In this document: positions 54,393 to 64,000 of the stretch, one piece after another
Numbering within the stretch: the first letter of the stretch is position 1
Layout of the letters: each line of letters starts with the position of its first letter
Assembly (NCBI GenBank): GCA_025666215.1
Contig: CP102593.1
Coordinates: 3,609,001-3,673,000 of the forward strand
Source: Xanthomonas campestris pv. phormiicola
GTDB taxonomy: Bacteria > Pseudomonadota > Gammaproteobacteria > Xanthomonadales > Xanthomonadaceae
DNA: 64,000 nucleotides
Direction of reading: 5' to 3'
The notes under the pieces: model-generated
What the model was told of the DNA's origin: nothing
Databases searched by the model: none
Seen by the model: only the letters and a program-made list of their open reading frames with translations
Position numbers and translations under genes: made by a program

Positions 54393-55289
54393 GTGACCCT
54401 GGAACAACTCGCCCTGTTCGTCGCCGTCGCCGAACGCCAGCACCTGACCCTGGGCGCGCAGGCCGCGCATCGCACGCCGTCGGCGGCCAGCGCCGCGATC
54501 AAGGCGCTGGAAACCCGGTACGGCGTGCCGCTGTTCGACCGGGTCGGGCGCGGCATCGCGCTGACCGCCGCCGGCGCGGCGTTCTTCGAGGAAGCCAAGG
54601 CGATCCTGGCGCGCACCCGCGCCGCGGAACTGGCCTTGAGCGAATGGCGCGGCGTGCTGCGCGGCACCCTGGACCTGCACGCCAGCCAGACCGTGGCCAG
54701 CTACTGGCTGCCGATGCGGCTGATGGCCTTCCACGCGCGCTTCCCGCAGATCCAGATCCGCCTGAGCGTGGGCAACACCGAAAGCGTGGCGCGCGCGGTG
54801 GTCGAGGGCCGCGCGGAACTGGGGTTCGTCGAAGGCGGCGTGCACGATCCGCAGTTGCAGCTGTCCGCGCTCGGCCACGACCGCCTGCTGGTGGTCGCCG
54901 CGCCGACCCACCCGCTGGCCGGACGCCTGCGCCTGGGGCTGCCGCGGCTGGCCCAGGCCAGCACCTGGATCATGCGCGAAGCCGGCTCGGGCACACGTTC
55001 GGAGTTCGAAGCGGCGCTGCGCGCGGCCGGGGTCGCGCCGGAACGCCTGCGCGTGGCGCTGACCCTGCCATCGAACGAAGCGGTGCTGTCGGCGGTGCAC
55101 GCCGGCCACAGCCTGGCGGCGATCTCGCAGCTGGCGGCCGCGCCGTGGCTGGAAAGCGGCCGCCTGCAAGGCGTCGGCGCGGCGCTGGGCGCGCGCACGT
55201 TCCACGCACTGCGCCATCGCGAACGCAGCCTGGGTGCGGCGGCCGCGGCCCTGCTCGACAGCGGCATCGCCAGCGGCGCAGGCGGCTGA
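54393..55289 (+). CDS. LysR-family transcriptional regulator
   Basis: 298 residues from a GTG at 54393 (MTLEQLALFVAVAERQHLT). A winged helix-turn-helix at residues about 1-60 (RTPSAASAAIKALETRYGVPLFDR) precedes an effector-binding domain. Divergent from the YeiH-family gene, which suggests local control through the operator at 54365-54385. Resembles the YeiE/CysB-like subgroup; the effector is unknown. Confidence 0.9.
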   Translation: MTLEQLALFVAVAERQHLTLGAQAAHRTPSAASAAIKALETRYGVPLFDRVGRGIALTAAGAAFFEEAKAILARTRAAELALSEWRGVLRGTLDLHASQTVASYWLPMRLMAFHARFPQIQIRLSVGNTESVARAVVEGRAELGFVEGGVHDPQLQLSALGHDRLLVVAAPTHPLAGRLRLGLPRLAQASTWIMREAGSGTRSEFEAALRAAGVAPERLRVALTLPSNEAVLSAVHAGHSLAAISQLAAAPWLESGRLQGVGAALGARTFHALRHRERSLGAAAAALLDSGIASGAGG

Positions 55290-55760
55290 CGCCGGCCCCA
55301 CCAGCACGACAGTTGCGGCGATCGGGCATGCCACCCGCGCAGGGGCATCGGCGCGCAAAACCAGCCTTGCGCCTGCGCTGCAGCGGAGGCGTCGCATCCC
55401 CCCATCCGCCACCACGCGACCCGCGCGGCCGCCACCGACGGCTCCGCGCATGCCACGCTGCAACATGCCGATCAATTCCAAAATGAGATAGCCGACGCCA
55501 AATGCTTCATTGGAACGGAATGACAGCCACTCCTATGCTCGCTCCGGTTCCAGGCGATCGGCGCGGCGGCAAGCGGCCAGGTCCACCACTGACGGCAGCC
55601 GGAACACAACACGCCTCGTGCAGCGAGGCCGCGATACAACGCACGTTCGCACTACGCACGGGGACCGCCACGTGCGATTTGCCAGCGCGGCCGGGAAGAC
55701 CGGATTGCCCGGTCTTCATGTCAACTTGCTCGGTAACTTTCGTCCTGGGAGGGAACAAAG
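55290..55760. other. Intergenic region before TonB receptor
   Basis: 471 bases without a supported gene. It contains a perfect hairpin at 55695-55717 and, just before the receptor start, the ribosome site GGGAGGGAAC. No clear promoter recognised. Confidence 0.5.
55695..55717 (+). promoter_or_regulatory. Hairpin in the TonB-receptor leader
   Basis: GAAGACCGG and CCGGTCTTC form a perfect 9-bp stem with loop ATTGC, 43 bases before the start codon. It may be an attenuator or mRNA stabiliser. Confidence 0.4.
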
Positions 55761-58448
55761 ATGCCTTTGGAACACCACCGTCGCCCGGCTTGTCGGCGCG
55801 CGCAGCACCCGGCCGGCCGCACGCTGCTCGGCTCGGCCATCGTCCTGGCCCTGGCCAGCAGCTTCGGCGCCCACGCGCAGACCGTCGCCGCCGATCCGGC
55901 GCCGCCGGCCGGCACCTCGAGCAGCGATGCCGGGCAGGCACCGGTCACCCTGGACAACGTGATGGTGATCGGCCAGCGCGCCAGCCTCGACCAGGCCGTG
56001 CAGGCCAAACAGCTCGACGACCACGTGGTCGAGGTGATCTCCGCCGACAACATGGGGCAGATGCCCAATGTCACCGTGGCCGAGGCGCTGGTGCGCCTGC
56101 CCGGCGTCAACGGTACCCGCGACCGCGGCAACGAAAGCCTGGCCACGGTGCGCGGCCTGGGTCCGCGCATGACCATGGGCACCGTCAACGGCCGCGAGAT
56201 CGCCTCGTCCGAGCCCAACCGCGCGGTGCGCTGGGAAGTGTTCCCCACCGAGATCGTCTCCACGGTCAAGGTCTACAAGACCCAATCGGCGGACCTGGTG
56301 GCCGGCGGCATCGCCGCCACGGTGGACATCTCCACGATCAGCCCGCTCGACCATACCGGCCCCACGTTCGTCGGCACCGCCGGCCCGATCTACTACGACG
56401 AGGCCAAGGACGTGGACGGCTATTCGCCCTGGGGCAACCGCCTCGGCGCCAGCTGGATCCACCGCTTCAACGACAACCTGGCGATCGCGCTCGGCGCCAC
56501 CTACCAGAAGCAGAAGAATGCCGGCGTCTCCATCGGCAGCTGGGGCTATACCGACGACAGCAATGCGCGCGACGTCGATGGCGACGGCAAGGTCGACTAC
56601 ACGCCGTGGGGCGCGGCCGACCAGCTCAAGCTGACCGAACAGACCCGGACCGGTGCGATGGGCACCGTGCAGTGGCGCTCGGGCGACTTCGAACTCAAGC
56701 TCGACGGCCTGTATTCGCGGATCAAGATCGACGAGGACCAGCGCCAGAACTGGTTCAACAACCTCGGCTACAGCGTCTTCTCCGCCAGCAATCCGTATAC
56801 CGCGCCCGGCTCGTCCTACACCATCGTCGATGGCGACGTGGTCGCCGCCACGCTGGCCAATTCCAACCTGCAGGTGGACCACGTCATCAGCCACTACAAC
56901 GAGGTCAAGACGCTCGCCGCCGCCGGCCTCAACGCGAAGTGGAGCGGCGACGTGTGGACCCTGGGCGGCGATCTGTCGTTCTCGCAGGCCAAGCGCGACA
57001 ACGACTGGCGGGCGATCAAGTTCGGCAGCAATCCCGACACCATCTCCTACGACTTCCGCCACGGCGTCACGCCGTCGATCACCACCAGTTCCGACACGCC
57101 CGAATGGGGCATCAGCGGGCAGACCGAGCCGCAGGCGCTGCGCGACCGGATCGCGGCGCTGGCGCTCAGCGCCAGCCGCAGCATCGAGGACTCGCCGATC
57201 ACCGCACTGCAGTTCGGCGCGCGCGCGGCGCGGCGCGAGAAGCAGAACCGCCATTCCAGCAGTTTCCAGTCCAACTTCGACCAGCCGATCTCCGCGTACC
57301 AGGACCTGATTTACCCGGTAAGCATGCCCGACCTGAACGTGCCGGCCCTGACTGGCGGCGACCTGAACGCGATCGCCATGGCCGGCTTCGGCGGCTTCGA
57401 TCCGAGCCTGGCCAGCGAGCAGTTGCTGGACCATTGGAACGTCAAGGAGAACGTGCGCGAAGCCTTCGCCAAGGCGGTATTCAGTTCGCAGTGGTTCGGC
57501 ATCGACGTCACCGGCAACGCCGGCGTGCGCGTGGTCCACACCGACACCACCAGCGACGGCTACGACACCATCGGCGGCGTGGTCCAGCCCAGCAGCGCCA
57601 GCAACGACTACACCGACGTATTGCCCAGCGCCACGCTCAACTTCCTGCTCGACGACGAGCGCATCCTGCGCTTCTCGGTGGCCAAGGTGATCGCGCGTCC
57701 GCCGCTGGACGAACTGCGCACCGGCCGCGCGCTCGACGATCCCAACACCACCGTCGGCCAGCTGACCGGCAGCGGCGGCAACCCGAAGCTGGATCCGTTC
57801 CGCGCCACCCAGGTCGACCTGTCCTACGAGTGGTACTTCCACAAGGAAGCGCTGGCCGCGCTGGCGCTGTACCGCAAGTGGGTGGACTCGAGCATCGGCT
57901 ACAAGACCCAGCACGAGACCATCGACGGCCGCGACTACCTGATCAGCGGCCCGTTCAACGGCGGCGGCGGCTACATCAACGGCGCCGAGCTGACCTTCCA
58001 GACGCCGTTCTTCTTCATCCCGCACATGGAGAACTTCGGCGTCTACTCGAACTACTCCTACGTCGAATCCAACCTGCACGAGTTCTCGCCGGCCGACGAT
58101 CCGCTGCCGCTCAGCGGCCTGGCGCGCAACACCGGCACCTTCGACCTGTGGTACAGCAACAGCAAGTTCGAAGCGCGGGTGGGCTACAAGTACCACAGCC
58201 CCTACACCGTGGTGTACGGCTGGAATGCCGCACGCCTGGCGCGGCTGGAGAGCGAAGGCACGGTGGACCTGAGCCTGGCCTGGCGCTTCAGCGAGCACCT
58301 GGGGCTGAAGTTCCAGGTCGGCAACCTGACCAACGAGCCGTTGCGCGCCTACAGCGACAACAAGCGCAACCGCCTGGCCAACCAGGACGACGGCGGCTAT
58401 CAGCTGTTCGGCCGCCGCTTCGCGCTGGAAGCCACCTACACGTTCTGA
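55761..58448 (+). CDS. TonB-dependent outer-membrane receptor
   Basis: 895 residues. A signal peptide ends near residue 40 (SSFGAHAQ). Then TonB-box-like VTLDNVMVIG, a plug domain (about 75-200, LVRLPGVNGTRDRGNESLAT) and a 22-strand barrel ending RRFALEATYTF. In Xanthomonas many such receptors take up plant oligosaccharides. The following GH53 and GH2 genes make galactan-derived oligosaccharides the likely cargo, by inference from position. Confidence 0.92.
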   Translation: MPLEHHRRPACRRAQHPAGRTLLGSAIVLALASSFGAHAQTVAADPAPPAGTSSSDAGQAPVTLDNVMVIGQRASLDQAVQAKQLDDHVVEVISADNMGQMPNVTVAEALVRLPGVNGTRDRGNESLATVRGLGPRMTMGTVNGREIASSEPNRAVRWEVFPTEIVSTVKVYKTQSADLVAGGIAATVDISTISPLDHTGPTFVGTAGPIYYDEAKDVDGYSPWGNRLGASWIHRFNDNLAIALGATYQKQKNAGVSIGSWGYTDDSNARDVDGDGKVDYTPWGAADQLKLTEQTRTGAMGTVQWRSGDFELKLDGLYSRIKIDEDQRQNWFNNLGYSVFSASNPYTAPGSSYTIVDGDVVAATLANSNLQVDHVISHYNEVKTLAAAGLNAKWSGDVWTLGGDLSFSQAKRDNDWRAIKFGSNPDTISYDFRHGVTPSITTSSDTPEWGISGQTEPQALRDRIAALALSASRSIEDSPITALQFGARAARREKQNRHSSSFQSNFDQPISAYQDLIYPVSMPDLNVPALTGGDLNAIAMAGFGGFDPSLASEQLLDHWNVKENVREAFAKAVFSSQWFGIDVTGNAGVRVVHTDTTSDGYDTIGGVVQPSSASNDYTDVLPSATLNFLLDDERILRFSVAKVIARPPLDELRTGRALDDPNTTVGQLTGSGGNPKLDPFRATQVDLSYEWYFHKEALAALALYRKWVDSSIGYKTQHETIDGRDYLISGPFNGGGGYINGAELTFQTPFFFIPHMENFGVYSNYSYVESNLHEFSPADDPLPLSGLARNTGTFDLWYSNSKFEARVGYKYHSPYTVVYGWNAARLARLESEGTVDLSLAWRFSEHLGLKFQVGNLTNEPLRAYSDNKRNRLANQDDGGYQLFGRRFALEATYTF

Positions 58449-58470
58449 GCCTTTCTGCCGCAGGTACCGC

Positions 58471-59652
58471 ATGCCGCACCCACGCCGTCACCGGATGCCA
58501 GCGCTCGCGCTGGCCCTCGCCGCCGCCCTCGTCTCCGCCGCCGCCGGCGCCGGTCCGCTGTATCTGGGCGCCGACCTGTCCTACGTCAACGAGATGGAAG
58601 ACTGCGGCGTGCAGTACCGCGAACACGGCGCGGTGCAGGATCCGTTCGTGCTGTTCCATGCGCACGGCGCCAACCTGGTGCGCGTGCGCCTGTGGAACGA
58701 TGCGCGCTGGACCCGCTACAGCGACCTGAGCGACGTCAAGAAGACCATCCGCCGCGCGCGCGCGCAGGGCATGCAGGTGCTGCTGGACTTCCACTACTCC
58801 GACGACTGGGCCGATGGCGAAAAGCAATTGATTCCCAAGGCCTGGGCCGCGATCACCAACCAGGACGAACTGGCGCGCACGCTGTACGGCTACACCTACG
58901 ACACGCTGAGCGCGCTGGACCGCGCCGGGCTGATGCCGGAGCTGGTGCAGGTCGGCAACGAGAGCAACTCGGACCTGCTGGACAGCCGGCCATGGGACAA
59001 GCGGCGGCCGATCGACTGGACGCGCAACGCCAAGCTGCTGCGCGCCGGCATCCAGGCGGTGCGCGACGCCGGCGCGCGTTCGACGATCAAGCCGAAGGTG
59101 ATGCTGCACATCGCCCAGCCGGAAAACGTGGAGCCGTGGTTCGCCGCGGCGAGCAAGGCCGGCGTGCGCGACTTCGACTTCATCGGCATCAGCTACTACC
59201 GCAAGTGGTCCAGCGAATCGATGGCCGGGCTCGGCGCCACCATCAAGCGCCTGCGCCAGCGCTACCCCGCCGAGGTGATGGTGGTGGAGACCGCCTACCC
59301 GTGGACGCTGGCCAGCGGCGACACCTCGCAGAACCTGCTCGGCGAGGACTCGCTCATTCGCGGCTACCCGGCCACGCCGCAGGGGCAGCTGGACTACCTG
59401 GTCGATCTCACCCAGCTGGTGATCGACAACGGCGGCAGCGGCGTCGTGTACTGGGAACCGGCCTGGACCAGCAGCAGTTGCAAGACGCGCTGGGGCACCG
59501 GCTCGTCGTGGGAGAACGCCAGCTTCTTCGATTTCGCGCACGGCAACGAACTGCTGCCCGGCATCGGCTTCATGCGCCACGCCTACCGGCCCGCGCCGCA
59601 GGCCGGCACCGACGCGGCGACGCCGCCGCACGCACAGGACCCGCAACCATGA
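58471..59652 (+). CDS. GH53 arabinogalactan endo-beta-1,4-galactanase
   Basis: 393 residues. A signal peptide (LALALAAALVSAAAGA) precedes a TIM-barrel with GH53 marks YLGADLSYVNEMED, VRLWND, DFHYSDDWAD, the acid/base Glu in QVGNESNS and nucleophile Glu in VVETAYPW. It cuts beta-1,4-galactan side chains of pectin. It overlaps the GH2 gene by ATGA and sits 22 bases after the TonB receptor, so the three are one operon. Confidence 0.93.
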   Translation: MPHPRRHRMPALALALAAALVSAAAGAGPLYLGADLSYVNEMEDCGVQYREHGAVQDPFVLFHAHGANLVRVRLWNDARWTRYSDLSDVKKTIRRARAQGMQVLLDFHYSDDWADGEKQLIPKAWAAITNQDELARTLYGYTYDTLSALDRAGLMPELVQVGNESNSDLLDSRPWDKRRPIDWTRNAKLLRAGIQAVRDAGARSTIKPKVMLHIAQPENVEPWFAAASKAGVRDFDFIGISYYRKWSSESMAGLGATIKRLRQRYPAEVMVVETAYPWTLASGDTSQNLLGEDSLIRGYPATPQGQLDYLVDLTQLVIDNGGSGVVYWEPAWTSSSCKTRWGTGSSWENASFFDFAHGNELLPGIGFMRHAYRPAPQAGTDAATPPHAQDPQP

Positions 59653-62210
59653 TCGAACTGAGCCGACGCGACCTGCTGCGCTCGCTGGTCGCCGGCGGCG
59701 TGCAGGCGGCCGTTCCCGGTGCGGCCGCGGCCTTGGCGCCGGCGGCCCTGGCCGCGAGCCCCAGCGACGCTGGCCCGGCGCTGGCGCCGACGCTGGACGA
59801 GGACGCGCAAGCGCCGCGCGAACGCCTGCTGTGCGACTTCGGCTGGCGCTTCCACTTCGGCCATGCCGACGACCCGGCGCGCGACTTCAACTTCGGGACG
59901 TTCCAACGCACCTACGCCAAGGCCGGCAAGGACACCGCCGACGCGGCCCTGCCCGGCTTCGACGACAGCGCCTGGGACGCGATCGACCTGCCGCACGACT
60001 GGGCGGTGGCGCTGCCGCCGCGCCAGGATCCCGCCTCGGCCAGCATCCTGGTCGACGATCCGGCCGCCGCGCACGGCTACAAGCCGCTTGGCCGCAACGA
60101 TCCGCAGACCAGCATCGGCTGGTACCGGCGCGAACTGGAGATTCCGGCCGACGATCTGGGCAAGCGCATCTGCCTGGAATTCGACGGCGTGTTCCGCGAC
60201 TGCCTCGTGTTCTGCAACGGCCACATCGTCGGCCGCAACGCCAGCGGCTACTGCGGCTTCGAGGTCGATCTCAGCGACGTGCTCGACTACGGCAAGCGCA
60301 ACGTCATCGCCGTGCGCGTGGACGCCACCCTGGGCGAGGGCTGGTTCTACGAGGGCGCGGGCATCTATCGCCACGTGTGGCTGCGCAAGACCGATGCGCT
60401 GCACGTGCCGACGCATGGCGTGTTCGTGCGCAGCCCGTGGCAAGGCGGCGCCGCGCAGGCGCTGGTCAGTACCGAAGTCGGCAACAGCGGCGCCGAGCCG
60501 CGCAACTGCAGCGTCACCTCGGTGATCCGCGCACCGGACGGCCGCATCGTCGCGCGCGCGACCGCCGCGCCGGTCACGGTGGCGCCGGGGCTGCTGCAGC
60601 GCGTCGAACAGACGCTCGATCTCGGCACGCCGGCGCTGTGGTCGCCGGACACGCCGCAGCGCTACACCCTGTCCACCCACCTGCACAGCGACGGCCGCGC
60701 CTGCGACGCGCTGAGCACGCGCTTCGGCGTGCGCAGCCTGCAGTTCGATCCGCAGCGCGGCCTGCTGCTCAACGGCGCGCCGTTCAAGCTGCACGGCACC
60801 AACAACCACCAGGACCACGCCGGCGTCGGCACCGCCATTCCCGACCGCCTGCACGAATGGCGCCTGCGCCAGCTCAAGTCGATGGGCTGCAACGCGTACC
60901 GCAGTTCGCACAACCCGGCCGCGCCGGAAGTGCTGGAGCTGTGCGACCGTCTCGGCCTGCTGGTCATCGACGAAACCCGGCGCATGTCCTCCGACAGCGA
61001 GGCGCTGGCGGAACTGGAAACGATGGTACGGCGCGGCCGCAACCATCCCTGCGTGCTGCTGTGGTCGCTCGGCAACGAGGAACCGCAGATGGTCACCGTG
61101 CGCGGCGCACGCATCGTCGCGCGCATGCAACAACTGGTGCGGCGCCTGGATCCGACCCGCCCCACCACCTTCGCGATGGACCAGGGCTTCGACGACGGCG
61201 TCGGCCAGGTGGTGGACGTGGTCGGTTTCAACTACCGCACCCCGCAGATGGACGCCTTCCACGCGCGCCATCCCGACATCCCGATCTACGGCAGCGAGAC
61301 CGGCAGCACCGTCGGCGTGCGCGGCAACTACCGCAGCGACGACGCGCGCGGCTACGCCCGCGCCTACGACCTCGACTACCCGTGGTGGGCGAGCAGCGCC
61401 GAAGCCTGGTGGAGCTACGTGGCGCAACGGCCGTACATCGCCGGCGGCTTCGTCTGGACCGGCTTCGACTACCGCGGCGAACCCACCCCGTACAACCGCT
61501 GGCCGAACGTGGCCTCGCAGTTCGGCATCCTCGACAGCTGCGGCTTCCCCAAGGACAACTACTGGTACTACCGCGCGCAATGGACCCGCGAGCCGGTGCT
61601 GCACCTGTTCCCGCACTGGAACTGGAACGGCCTGCTGGACGAGCGCGACAACGGCATGGTCGACGTCTGGTGCCACAGCAACCTGGACGCGGTGGAACTG
61701 CTGGTCAACGGCGCCAGCCAGGGCCTGCAGCAGGTGCCCGCCTACGGCCATGTCGAATGGCGGGTGAAGTACGCGCCCGGCACCATCGAGGCGCGCGGCT
61801 ATCGCGATGGCAAGCAGGTGCTGGTGCAGACCCGCCAGACCGCCGGCGCAGCTGCCGCGATACGCCTGCGCAGCGACCGCCCCGAGTTGCTGGCCGACGC
61901 CGAGGATGTCGCCGTGGTCGCGGTCGAGATCGTCGATGCGCAAGGCCGCGTCGTCCCGACCGCCGACACCGCCGTGCACTTCGCCGTACGCGGTGCGGGT
62001 CGGCTGATCGGTCTGGGCAACGGCGACCCGGCCAGCCACGAGAACGACAAGGGCGACAGCCGCCGCGCCTTCAACGGCCTGTGCATGGCGCTGCTGCAGA
62101 CCACGCGCACGGCCGGCACGCTGACACTGGAAGCGACCGCGCCTGGGCTGGCGCCAGCGCGGCTGGCGCTGAAGAGCGTGCGCACCAAGGTGCGGCCGTT
62201 CGTGGCCTGA
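59649..62210 (+). CDS. GH2 beta-galactosidase with Tat-like signal
   Basis: 853 residues. The N-terminus MIELSRRDLLRSLVAGG has a twin-arginine pattern (SRRDLLR). Sugar-binding and immunoglobulin-like domains precede the catalytic TIM-barrel with acid/base Glu in LWSLGNEEP and nucleophile Glu in YGSETGS. It would release galactose from oligosaccharides made by the upstream galactanase. Periplasmic location is suggested by the signal. Confidence 0.92.
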   Translation: MIELSRRDLLRSLVAGGVQAAVPGAAAALAPAALAASPSDAGPALAPTLDEDAQAPRERLLCDFGWRFHFGHADDPARDFNFGTFQRTYAKAGKDTADAALPGFDDSAWDAIDLPHDWAVALPPRQDPASASILVDDPAAAHGYKPLGRNDPQTSIGWYRRELEIPADDLGKRICLEFDGVFRDCLVFCNGHIVGRNASGYCGFEVDLSDVLDYGKRNVIAVRVDATLGEGWFYEGAGIYRHVWLRKTDALHVPTHGVFVRSPWQGGAAQALVSTEVGNSGAEPRNCSVTSVIRAPDGRIVARATAAPVTVAPGLLQRVEQTLDLGTPALWSPDTPQRYTLSTHLHSDGRACDALSTRFGVRSLQFDPQRGLLLNGAPFKLHGTNNHQDHAGVGTAIPDRLHEWRLRQLKSMGCNAYRSSHNPAAPEVLELCDRLGLLVIDETRRMSSDSEALAELETMVRRGRNHPCVLLWSLGNEEPQMVTVRGARIVARMQQLVRRLDPTRPTTFAMDQGFDDGVGQVVDVVGFNYRTPQMDAFHARHPDIPIYGSETGSTVGVRGNYRSDDARGYARAYDLDYPWWASSAEAWWSYVAQRPYIAGGFVWTGFDYRGEPTPYNRWPNVASQFGILDSCGFPKDNYWYYRAQWTREPVLHLFPHWNWNGLLDERDNGMVDVWCHSNLDAVELLVNGASQGLQQVPAYGHVEWRVKYAPGTIEARGYRDGKQVLVQTRQTAGAAAAIRLRSDRPELLADAEDVAVVAVEIVDAQGRVVPTADTAVHFAVRGAGRLIGLGNGDPASHENDKGDSRRAFNGLCMALLQTTRTAGTLTLEATAPGLAPARLALKSVRTKVRPFVA

Positions 62211-62481
62211 CGCGGGCGCGTCTTTTTAAGGATCCACGCCGGCGCGCGCGCGGCGGGCGCCGGGCGCTCCCGACGTCCTTCCTGCGCAGACGCCCAGGCG
62301 CGCCATCCAAGGCCCGCCCATGCCGTGGTCGGCGCGATGGCGACGCACGCCGGGGTGACGTCGCCGACGCTTCACTCCGAAGTCGATCTTCACCGCATCG
62401 GGCATCTCCAAGCCCGTGAAGCTGCGTCGCCCCAGCGATGCGCCACCCCCACCGCGCATGGCGGTGAGGGAGCGCAAGCCG

Positions 62482-64000
62482 TCATCGCAAACGCGAGAAT
62501 GCACCGATCCCGGCGATCGCCAGCCGCTCGGCGGGCAGCGCCGTTTCGGCGAACGACAGCCGCAGGTAGCGGATCTGGCGCACCTCGGGGAAATTCAGGC
62601 GCTGGGTCGACAGCGCATAGGCGATATTGGACAACTCGCCGGCGCCGGCCGGCTGCCAGTGCTGGCCATCCTCGCTGCTTTCGGCGCGATAGCCTTTCGG
62701 CGGCGCCGCGCCGTTCAGCACCGCGCGCGAGGGCGTGAGGCTGAAGCCGGCGACCTGGCGCAGCGCGCCGAGGTCGATGGTCACCTGCGCCGGATGGCCC
62801 GGCTTGGGCGCGGGCGCGATCCAGATCGTGCCGGCATCGTCGTCGAGCAGCTTCTCCGCCCCAGGCGCGCTGGCCGCGACGATGCGCCAACCCGCGGTGG
62901 ACAGCACGTCCGGCGCGTTCGCCGTCGGCCGCGCGACCGCAACCGGCGCAACCGCGCGGAACAGCGCGAATTCGCTGATCGCCGGGCAGACCGGCGCCTC
63001 GAGCACGAGCAGACGCACACGGCGCGCGGCGACCGGGGAATCGAGCCGCAGGATCCGCTGCGCACCGATGCATTGCGCTTCGGCCAACCGCCGCCATTGC
63101 CCATCGACCTCGGCTTCGATCGCGAAGCGGGTGACGCGCACGCCCAGCGGCAGGTATTCGCGCAGCCGGATCAGGTCGAAGCTGCGCAGCGCCGACAGTT
63201 CCAGCGTCAGCGTCGGCGTGGTGACGGCGTCCGGCGTGGACCAGTAGCTGTCCGCCTGGCGGTCGAGCACGCGCGCCGGCTCGAAGCCCTTGCCGCGAGA
63301 CGCGCTGGCGCTTGCCTTGGCGCCCTTGGCCAGATCGATGGCGAAGCTGGCGCGGATCGCGTCGCCGAAGCTCTGCAGCACCGCGACGTCGTGGTCGGCG
63401 ATGCGGCCGCGTCGGTCGGGCGGAAGATTGAGGTTCATGTTGGTGCCGCGCGCGACCGAGGTGTCGAAATAGCGCACCAGGTTCTCCGGGCTGCGCACCT
63501 TGCCGTCTTCATCGGCATGGTAGAACCAGCCCGGGCGGATCGAGGTGTTGGTTTCGGCCGGCCACCACAGCGCCGCCCCACGCACGCCGGCATTGCCGTT
63601 TTCCTGGGTGTAAGGGGCATCGGGCATGGTCGGCCAGCACGGATCGCCGGCGACGCCGTCCTCGTTGCCGACCCAACGGATGTCGGCGCCGAGCGGGTCG
63701 AAGGTGCAGGCCAGCGGCTGGTGCTGGTGCACCAGCTCGATCATCCGCGGCCAGTCGTAGTAAGCGGGCGCATCGATCTTGCGCGTTTCGCGCGCTCCAC
63801 CGTAGTAGCCGTCGCCGCCATTGGCGCCATCGAACCAGAACTCGAACAGGTCGCCGTAGCCCGTGCACAGTTCGACGATCTGCTTGCGGAAATAGTCCAG
63901 GTAGCCGGGGCGCCCGTACTCGGCGTGGTTGCGATCCCAGGGCGACAGGTAGATGCCGAAGGCTAGGCCGGCGCGCCGACACGCCGCCGCCATCTCGCCG
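62482..64000 (-). CDS. GH29 alpha-L-fucosidase with F5/8-type domains, N-terminus outside window
   Basis: Partial, over 500 residues to the right edge. The GH29 nucleophile Asp is in LFEFWFDGANGG and further GH29 sequence is NMNLNLPPDRRGRI. Two C-terminal discoidin (F5/8 type C)-like domains follow (about FEPARVLDRQADSYW and KLLDDDAGTIWIAP), likely for carbohydrate binding. It would remove terminal alpha-fucose from plant glycans. Convergent with the galactanase operon and probably part of the same glycan-degradation region. Confidence 0.9.
   Translation of the reverse strand, partial: GEMAAACRRAGLAFGIYLSPWDRNHAEYGRPGYLDYFRKQIVELCTGYGDLFEFWFDGANGGDGYYGGARETRKIDAPAYYDWPRMIELVHQHQPLACTFDPLGADIRWVGNEDGVAGDPCWPTMPDAPYTQENGNAGVRGAALWWPAETNTSIRPGWFYHADEDGKVRSPENLVRYFDTSVARGTNMNLNLPPDRRGRIADHDVAVLQSFGDAIRASFAIDLAKGAKASASASRGKGFEPARVLDRQADSYWSTPDAVTTPTLTLELSALRSFDLIRLREYLPLGVRVTRFAIEAEVDGQWRRLAEAQCIGAQRILRLDSPVAARRVRLLVLEAPVCPAISEFALFRAVAPVAVARPTANAPDVLSTAGWRIVAASAPGAEKLLDDDAGTIWIAPAPKPGHPAQVTIDLGALRQVAGFSLTPSRAVLNGAAPPKGYRAESSEDGQHWQPAGAGELSNIAYALSTQRLNFPEVRQIRYLRLSFAETALPAERLAIAGIGAFSRLR

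Overview
The window is GC-rich gammaproteobacterial chromosome, most likely Xanthomonas or a close Xanthomonadaceae relative. This is inferred from the rpoE-rseA-mucD-lepA-lepB-rnc-era-recO order, a xanthomonalisin-like S53 peptidase, an exporting TonB/GH carbohydrate locus, and dispersed repeats built on GGGACTC heptamers and on palindromes of the type TGTGGGAGCGACTTCAGTCG. No database was consulted.

Layout. 1-1976 (minus, cut by the window edge): fused B12-dependent acyl-CoA mutase/GTPase. 2.3-9.7 kb: S53 peptidase, leucine dehydrogenase, a lipobox-bearing subtilisin autotransporter, thiolase. 9.8-16.7 kb: two Ala-rich lipoproteins, an HscC-type Hsp70 with its J-protein, an apparently N-terminally shortened diguanylate cyclase, and a bactofilin/zinc-ribbon pair. 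16.8-24.4 kb: AidB-like acyl-CoA dehydrogenase and a four-gene DNA-repair operon (exonuclease, ATP-dependent ligase, Lhr-like helicase, PdeM). 24.5-29.4 kb (minus): FAD monooxygenase, cold-shock protein, methylthioinosine phosphorylase, hpt, nagZ and a DsbA-family gene.

29.4-36.4 kb is a visibly AT-rich island between two ~96% identical copies of that DsbA-family gene. It holds a compact peptide natural-product cluster: a HlyD-type adaptor, a C39-peptidase ABC exporter, two small precursors with identical 28-residue leader lengths ending in a double-glycine-type GA site, and an MvdD-like ATP-grasp ligase. Together they predict a ribosomally made peptide cross-linked by ester or amide bonds (graspetide), with leader removal and export by the peptidase-ABC transporter. 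The two cores share a motif that does not look like microviridin. The island also has a secreted DUF6624-like protein, a 3' fragment of the neighbouring CYTH gene, and a possible relic third precursor at its left edge. This is the most novel part of the window.

36.4-49.5 kb (mostly minus): second DsbA copy, CYTH phosphatase, rlmD, a REC-HPt regulator (plus), recO, era, rnc, DUF4845, lepB, lepA, mucD, rseA, rpoE. 49.7-55.3 kb: FadB-like fatty-acid oxidation protein (plus), CzcD-like cation exporter, YeiH-family transporter and a divergent LysR regulator. 55.8-64 kb: TonB receptor, GH53 endo-galactanase and GH2 beta-galactosidase (a galactan-degradation set), then a convergent GH29 alpha-fucosidase cut by the right edge.

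A second theme is the heptamer repeat. Arrays occur as oppositely oriented pairs, and some have entered coding sequence: two arms sit in frame inside the mutase, and one array forms the C-terminal tail of RecO.
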